From Neobacillus vireti (GTDB taxonomy: Bacteria > Bacillota > Bacilli > Bacillales > Cytobacillaceae), in NCBI RefSeq assembly GCF_001026695.1, contig NZ_LDNB01000012.1:491378-555377 (forward strand): a DNA stretch of 64,000 nucleotides. The letters are read 5' to 3'. Below the pieces are notes generated by a model that did no database searches, was not told the DNA's origin, and was given only the letters and a program-made list of their open reading frames with translations. Shown here piece after piece: positions 33,834 to 42,308 of this stretch; position 1 is the stretch's first letter; each line of letters begins with the position of its first letter. A program made the position numbers and the translations under genes.

Positions 33834-34655
33834 ATGAAAAAGTTAGCTTGTTTTTTGGTGTTAATTTATTTCCTCCAATATGGACAAGGGGTTCAAGCTG
33901 CATCTGATATTAGCTATAAAATTGAAATGCCGGATTGGAAAGAAGTTAATCACATAGTACCAAAATACACAAAATTCACCGTCCTCGATGTTGAAACAGG
34001 AAAACGCTTCAAGGTCCAAAGAAGGGCAGGGAGTAACCATGCCGATGTACAGCCGTTAACAAAAAAAGATACGAAAATAATGAAAAAAATATATGGTGGT
34101 AAATGGAGTTGGAGACGGCGGGCAATCATCGTTATTCATAAAGAGCAATGGATTGCTGCATCGATGCATGGAATGCCGCATGGTGCAGGCGCATTAGAAA
34201 ATAATTTTCCCGGTCATTTTTGTATCCATTTTTACGGGAGTACAACTCATCGGACAAACACAATGGACTTCTCCCATATGTTGATGATTTTGAAAGCAGC
34301 AGGAAAATTAGAGGAATATCTCGGAAAAGCGAATCCCTACGAGGCGATTAATGCCTATGTGACAGGCTTTAAACAGCAGGATAAACGGATTACTTCACAG
34401 GTTTCCTTACAAAAAATAAATTGGAAACCCATTTTAGCAAAGGTTGAAAATATTAGCATCTTCCGGATGGAAATGCTGCCCCCAGAGGACTTAACCGAGG
34501 AAATCAGCTTGGATATTCCTGTTGAGGTAGATTGGTACATAGAAAACAGAGGCGGGCAAAAATTTAAAGGGAACATACATCTTGTGCGTTTTTCGCCTAT
34601 CGATGCTTGGAAAGTGGATTCAGTGGGTTTTTTAAAAGAAAATAATCTTCCTTAA
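33834..34655 (+). CDS. Secreted protein with a conserved cell-wall-type domain
   Basis: 273 residues; signal peptide MKKLACFLVLIYFLQYGQGVQA. The mature part carries a domain I recall from many Firmicutes exported proteins, often fused to peptidoglycan-binding repeats: RFKVQRRAGSNHADVQPLT, then KIYGGKWSWRRRAI, SMHGMPHGAG and GHFCIHFYGSTTH. The conserved His, Asp and Cys suggest a catalytic pocket, but the reaction is not known to me. The last 80 residues form a beta-rich domain. RBS AGAGGGGG. Terminator at 34660-34688. Confidence 0.65.
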   Translation: MKKLACFLVLIYFLQYGQGVQAASDISYKIEMPDWKEVNHIVPKYTKFTVLDVETGKRFKVQRRAGSNHADVQPLTKKDTKIMKKIYGGKWSWRRRAIIVIHKEQWIAASMHGMPHGAGALENNFPGHFCIHFYGSTTHRTNTMDFSHMLMILKAAGKLEEYLGKANPYEAINAYVTGFKQQDKRITSQVSLQKINWKPILAKVENISIFRMEMLPPEDLTEEISLDIPVEVDWYIENRGGQKFKGNIHLVRFSPIDAWKVDSVGFLKENNLP

Positions 34656-34659
34656 AGAC

Positions 34660-34688
34660 AAAAACACCTATTTGAAAAGGTGTTTTTT
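34660..34688. terminator. Bidirectional terminator
   Basis: AAAACACCT/AGGTGTTTT with TT, between convergent genes. Confidence 0.8.
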
Positions 34689-34694
34689 AACGGA

Positions 34695-34940
34695 CTATAT
34701 AGGCTGCTCGCCAAACTTGATAAAGGTTCGTTCATCTTCAATTAAGCCGCAGGCACCGCATTGAACGCGATATTCGGGTCCGTTATATGGAAGATGAAAT
34801 GGTTCTAATTCATTTTCTTGATATTCCCTGACGATGTCACCAGATTGGGGGTCGAGCTTGACAGCTTGTGAGACTTGCTGGACGATATTAAAACGGCTTC
34901 GATTCGTTTTACAGTTTGGGCATCTGTATGGTGTAGACAT
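34695..34940 (-). CDS. Zinc-ribbon protein (hypothetical)
   Basis: 81 residues from ATG 34940 (CTAAGGAAG upstream; an in-frame extension to 34994 lacks one). [17 protein letters not shown] and [12 protein letters not shown] give two CxxC pairs, a classic zinc ribbon, with [11 protein letters not shown] between. It is a conserved Bacillus small protein without a known role. Confidence 0.65.
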   Translation of the reverse strand: MSTPYRCPNCKTNRSRFNIVQQVSQAVKLDPQSGDIVREYQENELEPFHLPYNGPEYRVQCGACGLIEDERTFIKFGEQPI

Positions 34941-35034
34941 AGGATACACTTCCTTAGTATTGTTAATATCTATTTTTTGCAATAAGGCTATCAAATATGT
35001 AACAATTCAGGTGATAGAAAAAGGGGGAAAGGGT

Positions 35035-35313
35035 TTGGCGAAAGAACAAGTGAATTTTGATGATTTATTAGCGGAATACCGCTCGATTTGGAACAATCGG
35101 ATATTGCTTAAAGAGGAAAAAGGCAGCGAAGAAATATTAATCGAGGCGATAAAACGAGAGTTGTTAGATGAAAATTCCCATCCAAGAGTTAGAAAAAGTC
35201 GATATGAAAAATATTTTTCTGCCATTAAAAGAGTGATGAATTCCTCGGTCGCGGCAGAAACGAAATTGCGATTAATAAAAATTCATGTAGAAATAATGGA
35301 AGAACTAAGTTAG
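35035..35313 (+). CDS. Hypothetical small helical protein
   Basis: 92 residues from TTG 35035 with AAAGGGGGAAAGGG upstream. The longer open frame reaching back to 34834 crosses the divergent gene and has no start signal. Mostly helical and charged (YEKYFSAIKRVMNSSVAAE). Stop and the next ribosome site overlap (TAGGAGAG), so it is probably cotranscribed with the lipoprotein gene downstream. Confidence 0.6.
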   Translation: MAKEQVNFDDLLAEYRSIWNNRILLKEEKGSEEILIEAIKRELLDENSHPRVRKSRYEKYFSAIKRVMNSSVAAETKLRLIKIHVEIMEELS

Positions 35314-35325
35314 GAGAGTATAATT

Positions 35326-35802
35326 GTGAGAAAGCTTCTAGTCGTTTTTATTACGGTCCTGCTACTAAGTGTAGCTGTGTCTTGCAGCAAACAAAATGAT
35401 GCCTTACCTGAAATGATAAAAGTGGAATTATCGGTTAAACCTGAGACTGGGAAAGTAAATCAGCCAATTTTATTTGAAGCAGAGGTAAGTCAAGGAAAAG
35501 AAATGGTGAACGATGCCGAATCGGTGATATTTGAAATTTGGCGGGCAAAGGATGAAAAACACGAAAAAATAGAAATAAAACAAGCTAAGAACGGAATCTA
35601 TCGTCTTGAAAAGTCGTTCCCGCAAGAAGGCACCTATTATATCATTTCTCACGTAACGGCAAGAGATATGCATAATATGCCGAAGAAGGAATTCGTTGTC
35701 GGGACTCCAAGTGAACCGGAAGATCCTAAAGCAAAAGATTCGATGGAGAATATGGACATGGATGATCATCATGAAGACGATAATAGCCATGAGGGTCATT
35801 AA
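35326..35802 (+). CDS. Lipoprotein with FixH/YtkA-like domain and His-rich tail
   Basis: 158 residues, GTG start with TAGGAGAG upstream. The lipobox VAVSC marks lipidation at about residue 20. A beta-sandwich domain (about 32-125: IKVELSVKPETGKVNQPILF ... SHVTARDMHN) resembles YtkA/FixH-type proteins. The tail DMDDHHEDDNSHEGH is rich in His/Asp, suggesting copper or other metal binding at the cell surface. The role is inferred only. Confidence 0.7.
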   Translation: MRKLLVVFITVLLLSVAVSCSKQNDALPEMIKVELSVKPETGKVNQPILFEAEVSQGKEMVNDAESVIFEIWRAKDEKHEKIEIKQAKNGIYRLEKSFPQEGTYYIISHVTARDMHNMPKKEFVVGTPSEPEDPKAKDSMENMDMDDHHEDDNSHEGH

Positions 35803-35808
35803 TTACTT

Positions 35809-35836
35809 AAAAAGACAGCTTAAAGTAGCTGTCTTT
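35809..35836. terminator. Bidirectional terminator
   Basis: AAAGACAGCT/AGCTGTCTTT hairpin between the lipoprotein gene and the convergent hsp20 gene. Confidence 0.8.
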
Positions 35837-36294
35837 CATTCTCTATTAAAGGTAATTGGGATATCTTCAATTTCTTCTCGGTTAATCGGCATGACAATCG
35901 ATAAAACGCCATAGCGCATTTCTGATTTCACTTTATGAATGTTAACAGGATAAGGTAGTGTTATTTCCTTGGTAAACTTACGGTTGGGCCGCTCTTTGAT
36001 GAAATACTTTCGATTTTGCACAAATGTTTTACATTCACCAGTGATTGTAAGAAGCTGATGGTGAATGGAAATATGCAAATTTTCCTTCAGTACCCCAGGA
36101 ATTTCTGCCTCGACTACAAGCTCATTTTCTGTTTCATATAAATCGCATTTCGAAAAATGTTCTGAAACAGTCGGAATTGGGTTTAGGGATGGTGAACTCT
36201 TATTTTGGCTATCGAATACATTATTCCAAAATTTTTCTGATTGGAATTGCTGTGCAGTATCCATCCATTTTTTTAATTTATCGATTTCCATCAT
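35836..36294 (-). CDS. Hsp20/alpha-crystallin family protein
   Basis: 152 residues; ATG 36294 (or the next ATG) after AAGGAGTG. The alpha-crystallin domain (about 50-150) starts KCDLYETENELVVEAEIPG and ends with the family phrase RYGVLSIVMP. It is a small heat-shock chaperone, perhaps spore-related in Bacillus. The second hsp20-like gene lies 70 bp upstream on the same strand, so they may form a unit. No CIRCE or other heat-shock operator was seen. Confidence 0.88.
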   Translation of the reverse strand: MMEIDKLKKWMDTAQQFQSEKFWNNVFDSQNKSSPSLNPIPTVSEHFSKCDLYETENELVVEAEIPGVLKENLHISIHHQLLTITGECKTFVQNRKYFIKERPNRKFTKEITLPYPVNIHKVKSEMRYGVLSIVMPINREEIEDIPITFNRE

Positions 36295-36364
36295 TTCACT
36301 CCTTACGTTAGAGCTGTTATTTTATCATATTTTTAAACAGAAAAAACATTCCCCAAAAATACAT

Positions 36365-36841
36365 TTACAAAATTTCCGTCACATCGATTTGCGAATACTG
36401 CATATCAATATTTTTGGGAATTTTAACTTCAAGGATGCCATCTTTATAGTTTGCGATTGCCCCTTTCCGTTTGACAATCGCTGGCAGGGTGATTGTATTT
36501 GAATCATTGTGTTCAGGGATGTGCTCGATGATTAGCTGGTTAGAAGTATGATAAAGGCGAAGCATTTTAATCCATTCCTCGTTTTTTAGCGGAATTCTCA
36601 CGAACACATAGTCGTGAGTCTCAAAGGCTGTGGACTCTAACACCCCTGAAACAGGCCGCTGTTGGGAGGCAGTATTTTGAAATCCATTGAACATTTCCTG
36701 CGGGTTCATCATTCCCTGCATATTTCCAGGCATGATTTTTCCAATGATATCCTGGACAAAATTGTTGATTTCCTCCGGCTTCATTTTTTGCATTGATTCC
36801 TTCATATCTTTACCGAAGGGAAACATATTCCATGGGAACAT
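36365..36841 (-). CDS. Hsp20-like protein, divergent
   Basis: 158 residues starting MFPWNMFPFGKDMKESMQKM. An N-terminal helical region rich in Met/Asn (NMQGMMNPQEMFNGFQ) precedes a weak alpha-crystallin domain (about 72-158, ending YKDGILEVKIPKNIDM). It resembles Bacillus spore-coat-type Hsp20 relatives (CotM/CotP/GerT group), but the exact orthologue is unclear. GGATG-type ribosome site upstream. Confidence 0.75.
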   Translation of the reverse strand: MFPWNMFPFGKDMKESMQKMKPEEINNFVQDIIGKIMPGNMQGMMNPQEMFNGFQNTASQQRPVSGVLESTAFETHDYVFVRIPLKNEEWIKMLRLYHTSNQLIIEHIPEHNDSNTITLPAIVKRKGAIANYKDGILEVKIPKNIDMQYSQIDVTEIL

Positions 36842-37041
36842 TCCTTTTCATCCTTTCAGGCTTACGTAAATCCAGTTTGGAATAAGAAGAATTGAATCGA
36901 ACAAATATCGGTGATATCCCATAATATGCAATTCTCACCCTTTCCGTTAATTTGTGTTGGAAGTTAATTATTTGCATATATATTTGAATCTTTTTAACAT
37001 ATAGTATAGAAAGGAATTCTAACAATAGAGAGGTAATGTTT

Positions 37042-37830
37042 GTGAGAAAAAAGACGGCTTTGATTACAGGAGGAGCTTCTGGTATTGGTAAACAAACGGC
37101 AATCCAGCTTGCAGAAAAAGGGTATCAGCTTGCCATTAATTATAGAAATAGTGAATCCGAAGCAGTTTCTCTGGCAAGACAATTAACAGATAGTTTTGGT
37201 ACGAAAATCATCACTGTTCAGGGGGATGTTGCAAATTATGATGATTGCTATCGAATGGTAGAGGAAACTCTTTCTGCTTTTACAGCCGTGGATATTTTGG
37301 TACATAATGCCGGTCCATACATACATGAAAGAAAAAAACTGACAGATTATACTTTAGAGGAATGGAATTACCTAATACAAGGAAACTTAAGTGCTGTTTT
37401 TTATTTGTCGAAGCTAATAATTCCTTTAATGCGTAAACAACAGTGGGGAAGGATTATTACTCTGGGCTACGATCGGGTCGAAACGGCACCAGGCTGGGTT
37501 TATCGCTCTGCCTTTGCAGCAGCGAAAACGGGATTGGCCTCACTAACACGGACATTAGCAATTGAAGAAGCGGTACATGGGATAACGGCAAATATGGTCT
37601 GTCCAGGTGATATTATCAACGAGTGGAAAGAGAAAAATATTGAAGAATCGATTGCTGCATTCGAGGGGACTGTCCCTGTTGGAAGGCAGGGAACAGGTGA
37701 GGATATCGCCAGGGTTATTGCCTTTCTGACAGATGAAAAATCTGACTTTATTACCGGAAGCATTATTCCCGTAACAGGCGGTATAGATGTATTAGGGAAA
37801 GCCTTTAAAAACGGAGATAGTGGCATGTAA
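37042..37830 (+). CDS. Short-chain dehydrogenase/reductase family protein with altered active site
   Basis: About 262 residues from GTG 37042 (AGAGAGG eight bases upstream; ATG 37036 is too close). Rossmann cofactor loop TGGASGIGKQ, DVANYDD and NAGPYIHER are normal. The catalytic YxxxK is FAAAK and the preceding serine strand reads IITLGYDR, so both usual Ser and Tyr are replaced. A tyrosine four residues earlier (VYRSAF) might substitute. It may have altered or lost redox activity. No operon partners. Confidence 0.85.
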   Translation: MRKKTALITGGASGIGKQTAIQLAEKGYQLAINYRNSESEAVSLARQLTDSFGTKIITVQGDVANYDDCYRMVEETLSAFTAVDILVHNAGPYIHERKKLTDYTLEEWNYLIQGNLSAVFYLSKLIIPLMRKQQWGRIITLGYDRVETAPGWVYRSAFAAAKTGLASLTRTLAIEEAVHGITANMVCPGDIINEWKEKNIEESIAAFEGTVPVGRQGTGEDIARVIAFLTDEKSDFITGSIIPVTGGIDVLGKAFKNGDSGM

Positions 37831-37907
37831 CGCCTAATGAGTTTTGTATGAAATTTGTTCCTTTTGTGGATAATAGCTAGTAATCATCTATGAAGGGAGC
37901 AAAGAAA

Positions 37908-38066
37908 ATGAGTTTTAACATCAACAGAATTAATCCAAATCAAACCCAAGTTTTTTTTCATGATGGCCGCTTTGAAACATTAACCGACGAGGAATTGAAA
38001 GAATTTTTGCTCCAAATGGGTCTAAGTGAAGTTAATGAAAGTATTGAACAAAACATAACGGATTAA
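37908..38066 (+). CDS. Small acidic hypothetical protein
   Basis: 52 residues, MSFNINRINPNQTQVFFHDG..., ending in an acidic helix (LTDEELKEFLLQMGLSEVNE). GAAGGGAG is a good ribosome site 8 bases before ATG. No known motif. Confidence 0.6.
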   Translation: MSFNINRINPNQTQVFFHDGRFETLTDEELKEFLLQMGLSEVNESIEQNITD

Positions 38067-38068
38067 AA

Positions 38069-38117
38069 GAAAAGCGTAAGCGCCTTGGTCAACGGCCTAT
38101 GGCCTGGAGCTAGACAA
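38069..38117. repeat. Dispersed intergenic repeat, short form
   Basis: Reverse complement of the two ends of the repeat at 1900-2045 with about 100 bp of the middle missing; AAGCGCCTTGGTCAACGG and CCTGGAGCTAGA are its landmarks. Confidence 0.7.
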
Positions 38118-38135
38118 TAAAAGCCGTGTTCATGT

Positions 38136-38170
38136 AAAAAAAGCAATCGGTTGTTAACCGATTGCTTTTA
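38136..38170. terminator. Terminator after the GNAT gene (both strands)
   Basis: AAAGCAATCGGTT-gtt-AACCGATTGCTTT. It overlaps the GNAT stop codon. Confidence 0.8.
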
Positions 38171-38728
38171 TGCTTCCAGCAAGTGCGAGGAATCTTGTTC
38201 AATTGAGCCATTCCGAAGTAAGTGAAAGGTGTATAAGTCTTTCGGAATTTCATACAAATCATAAACTTCGCCGGTTGCATTCAATTGCTGATAGATTGAT
38301 AGTCTGGTCTCGTTTGCTTTAATTACATACGGCAGTTTCTCCGCTGCCCTTATTGAGCGGATATTAACCTTTCGAATCCGCATAAAAACAGTTTCAATCC
38401 CTATTTCGTAAAAGAGCTCCTGAAAAAAAGCTTCTTTAGCTGGGCTGTTATAGCCCTTGCCGTGATACTCTTTTCCCAGCCAAGTCCCTAAAAATCCGGC
38501 ATTATCTTCAATATCAAACAAATTAATCGTGCCGATTGGTGCACCCCATTCATCTAGAATAGTCCGTGATATTATTTCACCGCGCTCCTCAGCTTCGATC
38601 GTTTGTTTTGTCATAAATAAGAATTCTTCATATGAGTCAGCTTTCTGTCGTACAAAAGGGAAGACATCAGGGTGCGTCATTAGTTCGTACAATGTATGGC
38701 TGTCATGAAGATCACGTTTCTTCAGCAT
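38168..38728 (-). CDS. GNAT-family N-acetyltransferase
   Basis: 186 residues; TGGAGGGATAATC before ATG. Acetyl-CoA site in LGKEYHGKGYNSPAKEAFF (about 85-100, the Q/RxxGxG/A-type loop) and a later IRKVNIRSIRAAEKL helix typical of the RimJ/RimL-like branch that acetylates N-termini or small amines. The substrate is unknown. A tRNA-like, hairpin-rich leader lies upstream (38777-38870). Confidence 0.82.
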   Translation of the reverse strand: MLKKRDLHDSHTLYELMTHPDVFPFVRQKADSYEEFLFMTKQTIEAEERGEIISRTILDEWGAPIGTINLFDIEDNAGFLGTWLGKEYHGKGYNSPAKEAFFQELFYEIGIETVFMRIRKVNIRSIRAAEKLPYVIKANETRLSIYQQLNATGEVYDLYEIPKDLYTFHLLRNGSIEQDSSHLLEA

Positions 38729-38776
38729 GATTATCCCTCCATTAGGGCATTCCGATCCCGTGTCAAAAGAAGCGGA

Positions 38777-38870
38777 CCACCCTCGAAATTTTTTATATAG
38801 GTACTAAAAAATTTCGGGGTGGGAATCGAACCCACTAGAACCAGTAAACTGGTGGCGCACCATTTGCCTT
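38777..38870 (-). ncRNA. Structured leader with a tRNA-like T-arm upstream of the GNAT gene
   Basis: On the minus strand GTGGGTTCGATTCCCAC is a perfect T-arm, preceded by an ACCAG/CTGGT stem with only a 4-nt loop. It is followed by a long stem CCACCC(C)CGAAATTTTTT pairing with AAAAAATTTCGAGGGTGG. There is no matching 5' acceptor strand or 7-nt anticodon loop, so it is not a working tRNA. Pseudo-tRNA, tRNA remnant or a cis-acting leader are the options. Confidence 0.4.
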
Positions 38871-39029
38871 CCCTATATCATTTTTTGCCAATAGGTTATG
38901 TTCGTAAACCCCCATGTAATTAGGTCTAAAACAGTTTCACTTAGAGTATAATACAAGAAAAAAAGAAAAAAATAAATAGTTTTTTTGTTGATTTTTTGTT
39001 AAAATTTTTTATCATTTTTCTACAAAATT

Positions 39030-40157
39030 CTACACCTCTAAGTAAATCAATTCCCCGCCAATCATCGTCCACTTCGGCTTCGCTAAATAATGAAAAGGAT
39101 GATGACTCCATAGGACTAAATCAGCATCTTTCCCTTCCTCAATACTTCCAACCAAATGGTCAATTTTTAGATTTCTTGCTGGGAGAATCGTAATTCCTTC
39201 AAGAGCCTTTTGCTCTGAAAGCCCTTCTCTTACGGCAATGCCTGCACAAATATTTAAGTATTGAATGGGCGTGTACGGATGATCAGTTGTAATCGAAACT
39301 TCGACGCCTTGGTTTGTCAGCTCCTGATAGGTTTTCCATGTCTTATTTTTTAATTCGACCTTTGATCTTCTTGTCAGAGTCGGACCTACTGAAACTTTTA
39401 GATTCATACCAGCCAATTCATTGGCAATAAGATGTCCTTCTGTACAATGTTCAATCCGTAAATCAAGATTAAACTCCTCGGCTAATCGAATCGCCGTAAT
39501 GATATCATCAGCACGATGGGCATGAATTCTTACGGGAATTTCTCTTTTTAACGCCATCACAAGCGGAGTAATTCGCAGGTCATCTGGGTTATCAGCATGG
39601 ATCGCTTGATAGAAGGCTTCCCTAAGCATTCCCATAATTCCCATCCTTGTAAGGGAGTTGCTATTTCCATTGCTGTGAATTCTTTTAGGATTTTCCCCTA
39701 ACGCTATTTTTAATCCAGCTACGTCTTGGACAATCATCTTCTTAATATTTTTACCTGTGGTTTTGATGACAGAAGTGGTACCGCCGATAACATTTGCACT
39801 CCCGGGCATAATATGAACGGTGGTTATTCCGCTTTTAATGGCATCGGTGAAGGCCGGATCGAGCGGATAAGCCCCGTCAATTGCCCGAATATGGGGCGTA
39901 AGTGCTTCAGCGGTTTCGTTTGCATCATTTCCGGCCCAGCCGGTGCCTTCATCATACAGACCTAAATGGGTATGAACATCGATAAAGCCGGGAAACAGGT
40001 ACAAATCTCCGCAATCGATGATTTTTACATGCAAATCGGTCGTAATATTCTTTCCTACCTTTTTAATTTTCCCATCTTCAATGAGAACATCTCCGTATTT
40101 AAACGGTTTGGAGGTAATCGGATAAATATATGCTTTTTTTAAAAGTATTTTTGTCAT
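39030..40157 (-). CDS. Amidohydrolase-family metal-dependent hydrolase
   Basis: 375 residues, AAAGGTTTTATT before ATG. Amidohydrolase fold with metal ligands DVHTHLG (about 61), HAHRAD, EHCTEG and TTDHPY (Asp). The C-terminal strand GSIEEGKDADLVLW is typical of the imidazolonepropionase-like COG1228 branch. The substrate is not predictable; prolidase-type or cyclic-amide hydrolases belong here. Monocistronic. Confidence 0.85.
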   Translation of the reverse strand: MTKILLKKAYIYPITSKPFKYGDVLIEDGKIKKVGKNITTDLHVKIIDCGDLYLFPGFIDVHTHLGLYDEGTGWAGNDANETAEALTPHIRAIDGAYPLDPAFTDAIKSGITTVHIMPGSANVIGGTTSVIKTTGKNIKKMIVQDVAGLKIALGENPKRIHSNGNSNSLTRMGIMGMLREAFYQAIHADNPDDLRITPLVMALKREIPVRIHAHRADDIITAIRLAEEFNLDLRIEHCTEGHLIANELAGMNLKVSVGPTLTRRSKVELKNKTWKTYQELTNQGVEVSITTDHPYTPIQYLNICAGIAVREGLSEQKALEGITILPARNLKIDHLVGSIEEGKDADLVLWSHHPFHYLAKPKWTMIGGELIYLEV

Positions 40158-40327
40158 AATAAAACCTTTCTGTACGTTGATAATAGTATTTTATCTATTT
40201 TATCAACTTGCGTGCCAAAGGAAAAGGCGCAAAAAAACCGGCAAATTTTTTTGTCGGATTTTTGAACGTTTTTATCGTTCAAACGTCATATGATTGATAA
40301 AGATAAACAAACCAAGGGGGAAAGAAC

Positions 40328-40525
40328 ATGGATCAATTAGCAAATTATATGCCTATTTTAGCACCAATCGCGATTATTCAGCTTATTTTACTGATCACAG
40401 CCATCATTGATCTCGTTAGAATTGAAAGAACCAATGGGCCGAAGTGGTTGTGGGCCCTTATTATTTTGTTCATTAATATAATCGGACCGATTCTTTATTT
40501 TGTGATTGGAAGGAGAAGTAACTGA
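40328..40525 (+). CDS. PLDc_N (YxlE-like) membrane protein
   Basis: 65 residues, two membrane spans, ending GPILYFVIGRRSN, the PLD-nuclease N-terminal family signature also found in YxlE. AGGGGGAAAGAAC precedes ATG. The stop overlaps the next start (TGATG), so it is the first gene of a three-gene exporter operon like yxlEFG of B. subtilis, where YxlE is an anti-sigma-Y component. Here no sigma factor gene is adjacent. Confidence 0.85.
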   Translation: MDQLANYMPILAPIAIIQLILLITAIIDLVRIERTNGPKWLWALIILFINIIGPILYFVIGRRSN

Positions 40526-41433
40526 TGTCCCTTATTCAAATAAGCGGTTTAAAAAAGCAGTTTCAAGGGACTGAAGTAATTAAAGGGCTTGATTTCAGCC
40601 TTGACAAAGGAAAGTGTATTGCCCTATTAGGACCAAATGGAGCAGGGAAAACGACAACACTGAGAATGCTCTCGGGCTTGATGAATCCGACCGAAGGAAA
40701 GATCACCTTTACTGAGGCGAAAAAAGGGGAGGATATCCGCGGCTTAATCGGATACCTCCCGCAGTTTCCTGTTTTTTACGATTGGATGACCGGACTAGAA
40801 TTTTTATCCTATGTAGGCAGATTAGCTGGATTATCGGCGAAGGAAGCGAAGGAACGATCATTAGAGCTGCTAGAGCTAGTTGGAATCTTAGATGCAAAAA
40901 ACCGAAAAACAGCTAAGTATTCAGGCGGGATGAAGCAAAGATTGGGTATTGCCCAGGCACTGATCCATCGGCCTCAGCTGATTATGCTCGATGAGCCCGT
41001 GTCTGCTCTAGACCCAATCGGCAGAAGGGAAGTATTAGATCTGCTTGAAGGTTTGAAGAAGGAAACAACAATTCTATTCTCGACACATATTTTAAGTGAT
41101 GCTGAAGAGGTTTGTGACGAAATTCTGTTCTTACATAATGGGAAAATTGTTGAATCAGGAACGATGACAGAGCTTCGTGAACGGCACCAGCAGGCAAAAA
41201 TCGACTTATTTTTCAGGGGGAAAGCAGTTCAATATGCTCATTTTCTGGAAACTCATGAGGTTACACAATCGGTGATGCTTGAAGGAAACCGGGTTAGTAT
41301 TTTTGTGAAAGACATTGCCATTGCTAGAAGGGCCTTCCTGCAAGCGATAGCAGAACAAAATTGGCCGCTTGAAAAATTTGAGGTTAGCAGTATGACCCTT
41401 GAAGACGTGTTTATGAAGGTGGTGAGGAAATGA
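40525..41433 (+). CDS. ABC transporter ATP-binding protein (YxlF-like)
   Basis: 302 residues: Walker A GPNGAGKTT (about 37), Q-loop in GYLPQFP, signature YSGGMKQR (about 133), Walker B LIMLDEPVSALD, and H-loop STHILS. The C-terminal 80 residues form the accessory domain of drug/lipid exporters. It is coupled by overlap to both neighbours, ATP-binding partner of the permease that follows. The substrate is unknown. Confidence 0.93.
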   Translation: MSLIQISGLKKQFQGTEVIKGLDFSLDKGKCIALLGPNGAGKTTTLRMLSGLMNPTEGKITFTEAKKGEDIRGLIGYLPQFPVFYDWMTGLEFLSYVGRLAGLSAKEAKERSLELLELVGILDAKNRKTAKYSGGMKQRLGIAQALIHRPQLIMLDEPVSALDPIGRREVLDLLEGLKKETTILFSTHILSDAEEVCDEILFLHNGKIVESGTMTELRERHQQAKIDLFFRGKAVQYAHFLETHEVTQSVMLEGNRVSIFVKDIAIARRAFLQAIAEQNWPLEKFEVSSMTLEDVFMKVVRK

Positions 41434-42209
41434 GCCAATGGTTGACATTGTTACAAAAAGAGACGTTAGAAATGTGGAGAAATTTCAAATGGATTTGGGT
41501 GCCGATTACCTTTATTTTATTAGGGGTAAAGGAACCGTTAACCAGCTATTATATGCCGCAAATCCTCGATGCAGTTGGCGGGCTCCCGGAAGGTGCAGTC
41601 ATTCAAATTCCTACACCATCTGCTGCTGAGGTGTTAATTACTGGTTTAGGTCAATATACAACCCTTGGTGTCCTAATCATCGTCCTCACAACGATGGGGA
41701 TTATTGCTTCGGAAAGAAAAAGTGGCGTGGCTGCAATGATTTTAGTAAAGCCTGTGTCCTTTCAATCTTTTGTTACGGCTAAATGGGCTGGAAGTGCATT
41801 ATTAATGTGGATTTCCTTTTTTATCGGTTATCTGGCAACCTGGTATTATACTGGTTTTTTATTCGAATGGATTCCATTTGATCAATTTCTTCAAACTTAT
41901 TTCTTTTATGCCCTATGGCTGACGGTTATTTTAACAATTACAGTCTTTTGCAGTGCAGCGCTTATGAGCCCGGGAATAGCTGGGTTTATTTCTCTTGCAG
42001 CTGCCATTGTTATAAGTCTTGTGAGCAATACTCTCTCTAACTGGTTTGAATGGAGCCCGGCGCAGTTAACTGCTTATGCCAACGAGGTCCTTATCGGTCA
42101 AGGAATTTCGGACCACTCCTTACCGGCCGGCATATTGGCTGTTGTCTGCATCATAGTTCTATTATCGTTAAGTGTGCTTATTTTTAGGAAAAAAGAGCTT
42201 GCGGCGTAA
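41430..42209 (+). CDS. ABC transporter permease (YxlG-like)
   Basis: 259 residues with six predicted spans, including LGVLIIVLTTMGIIASERKSG, the ABC-2 permease phrase after the second span. It starts within the last codons of the ATPase gene (ATGA overlap). It probably exports a small molecule or lipid with the preceding ATPase. The start is well fixed by the overlap and GGTGAGG upstream. Confidence 0.9.
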   Translation: MSQWLTLLQKETLEMWRNFKWIWVPITFILLGVKEPLTSYYMPQILDAVGGLPEGAVIQIPTPSAAEVLITGLGQYTTLGVLIIVLTTMGIIASERKSGVAAMILVKPVSFQSFVTAKWAGSALLMWISFFIGYLATWYYTGFLFEWIPFDQFLQTYFFYALWLTVILTITVFCSAALMSPGIAGFISLAAAIVISLVSNTLSNWFEWSPAQLTAYANEVLIGQGISDHSLPAGILAVVCIIVLLSLSVLIFRKKELAA

Positions 42210-42308
42210 TTGAATTTTGCGAAATTATTTCTGCTAGAAAATCTTCTATCATTTTTTTCTTTATAGTAAATAAACTAGTATAAGAGGAATGGAGAAGGAG
42301 TTTTCTAG

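Noticed and set aside
38777..38870. Functional tRNA gene on the minus strand
   Set aside because: T-arm present, but no acceptor pairing and the would-be anticodon stem has a 4-nt loop.
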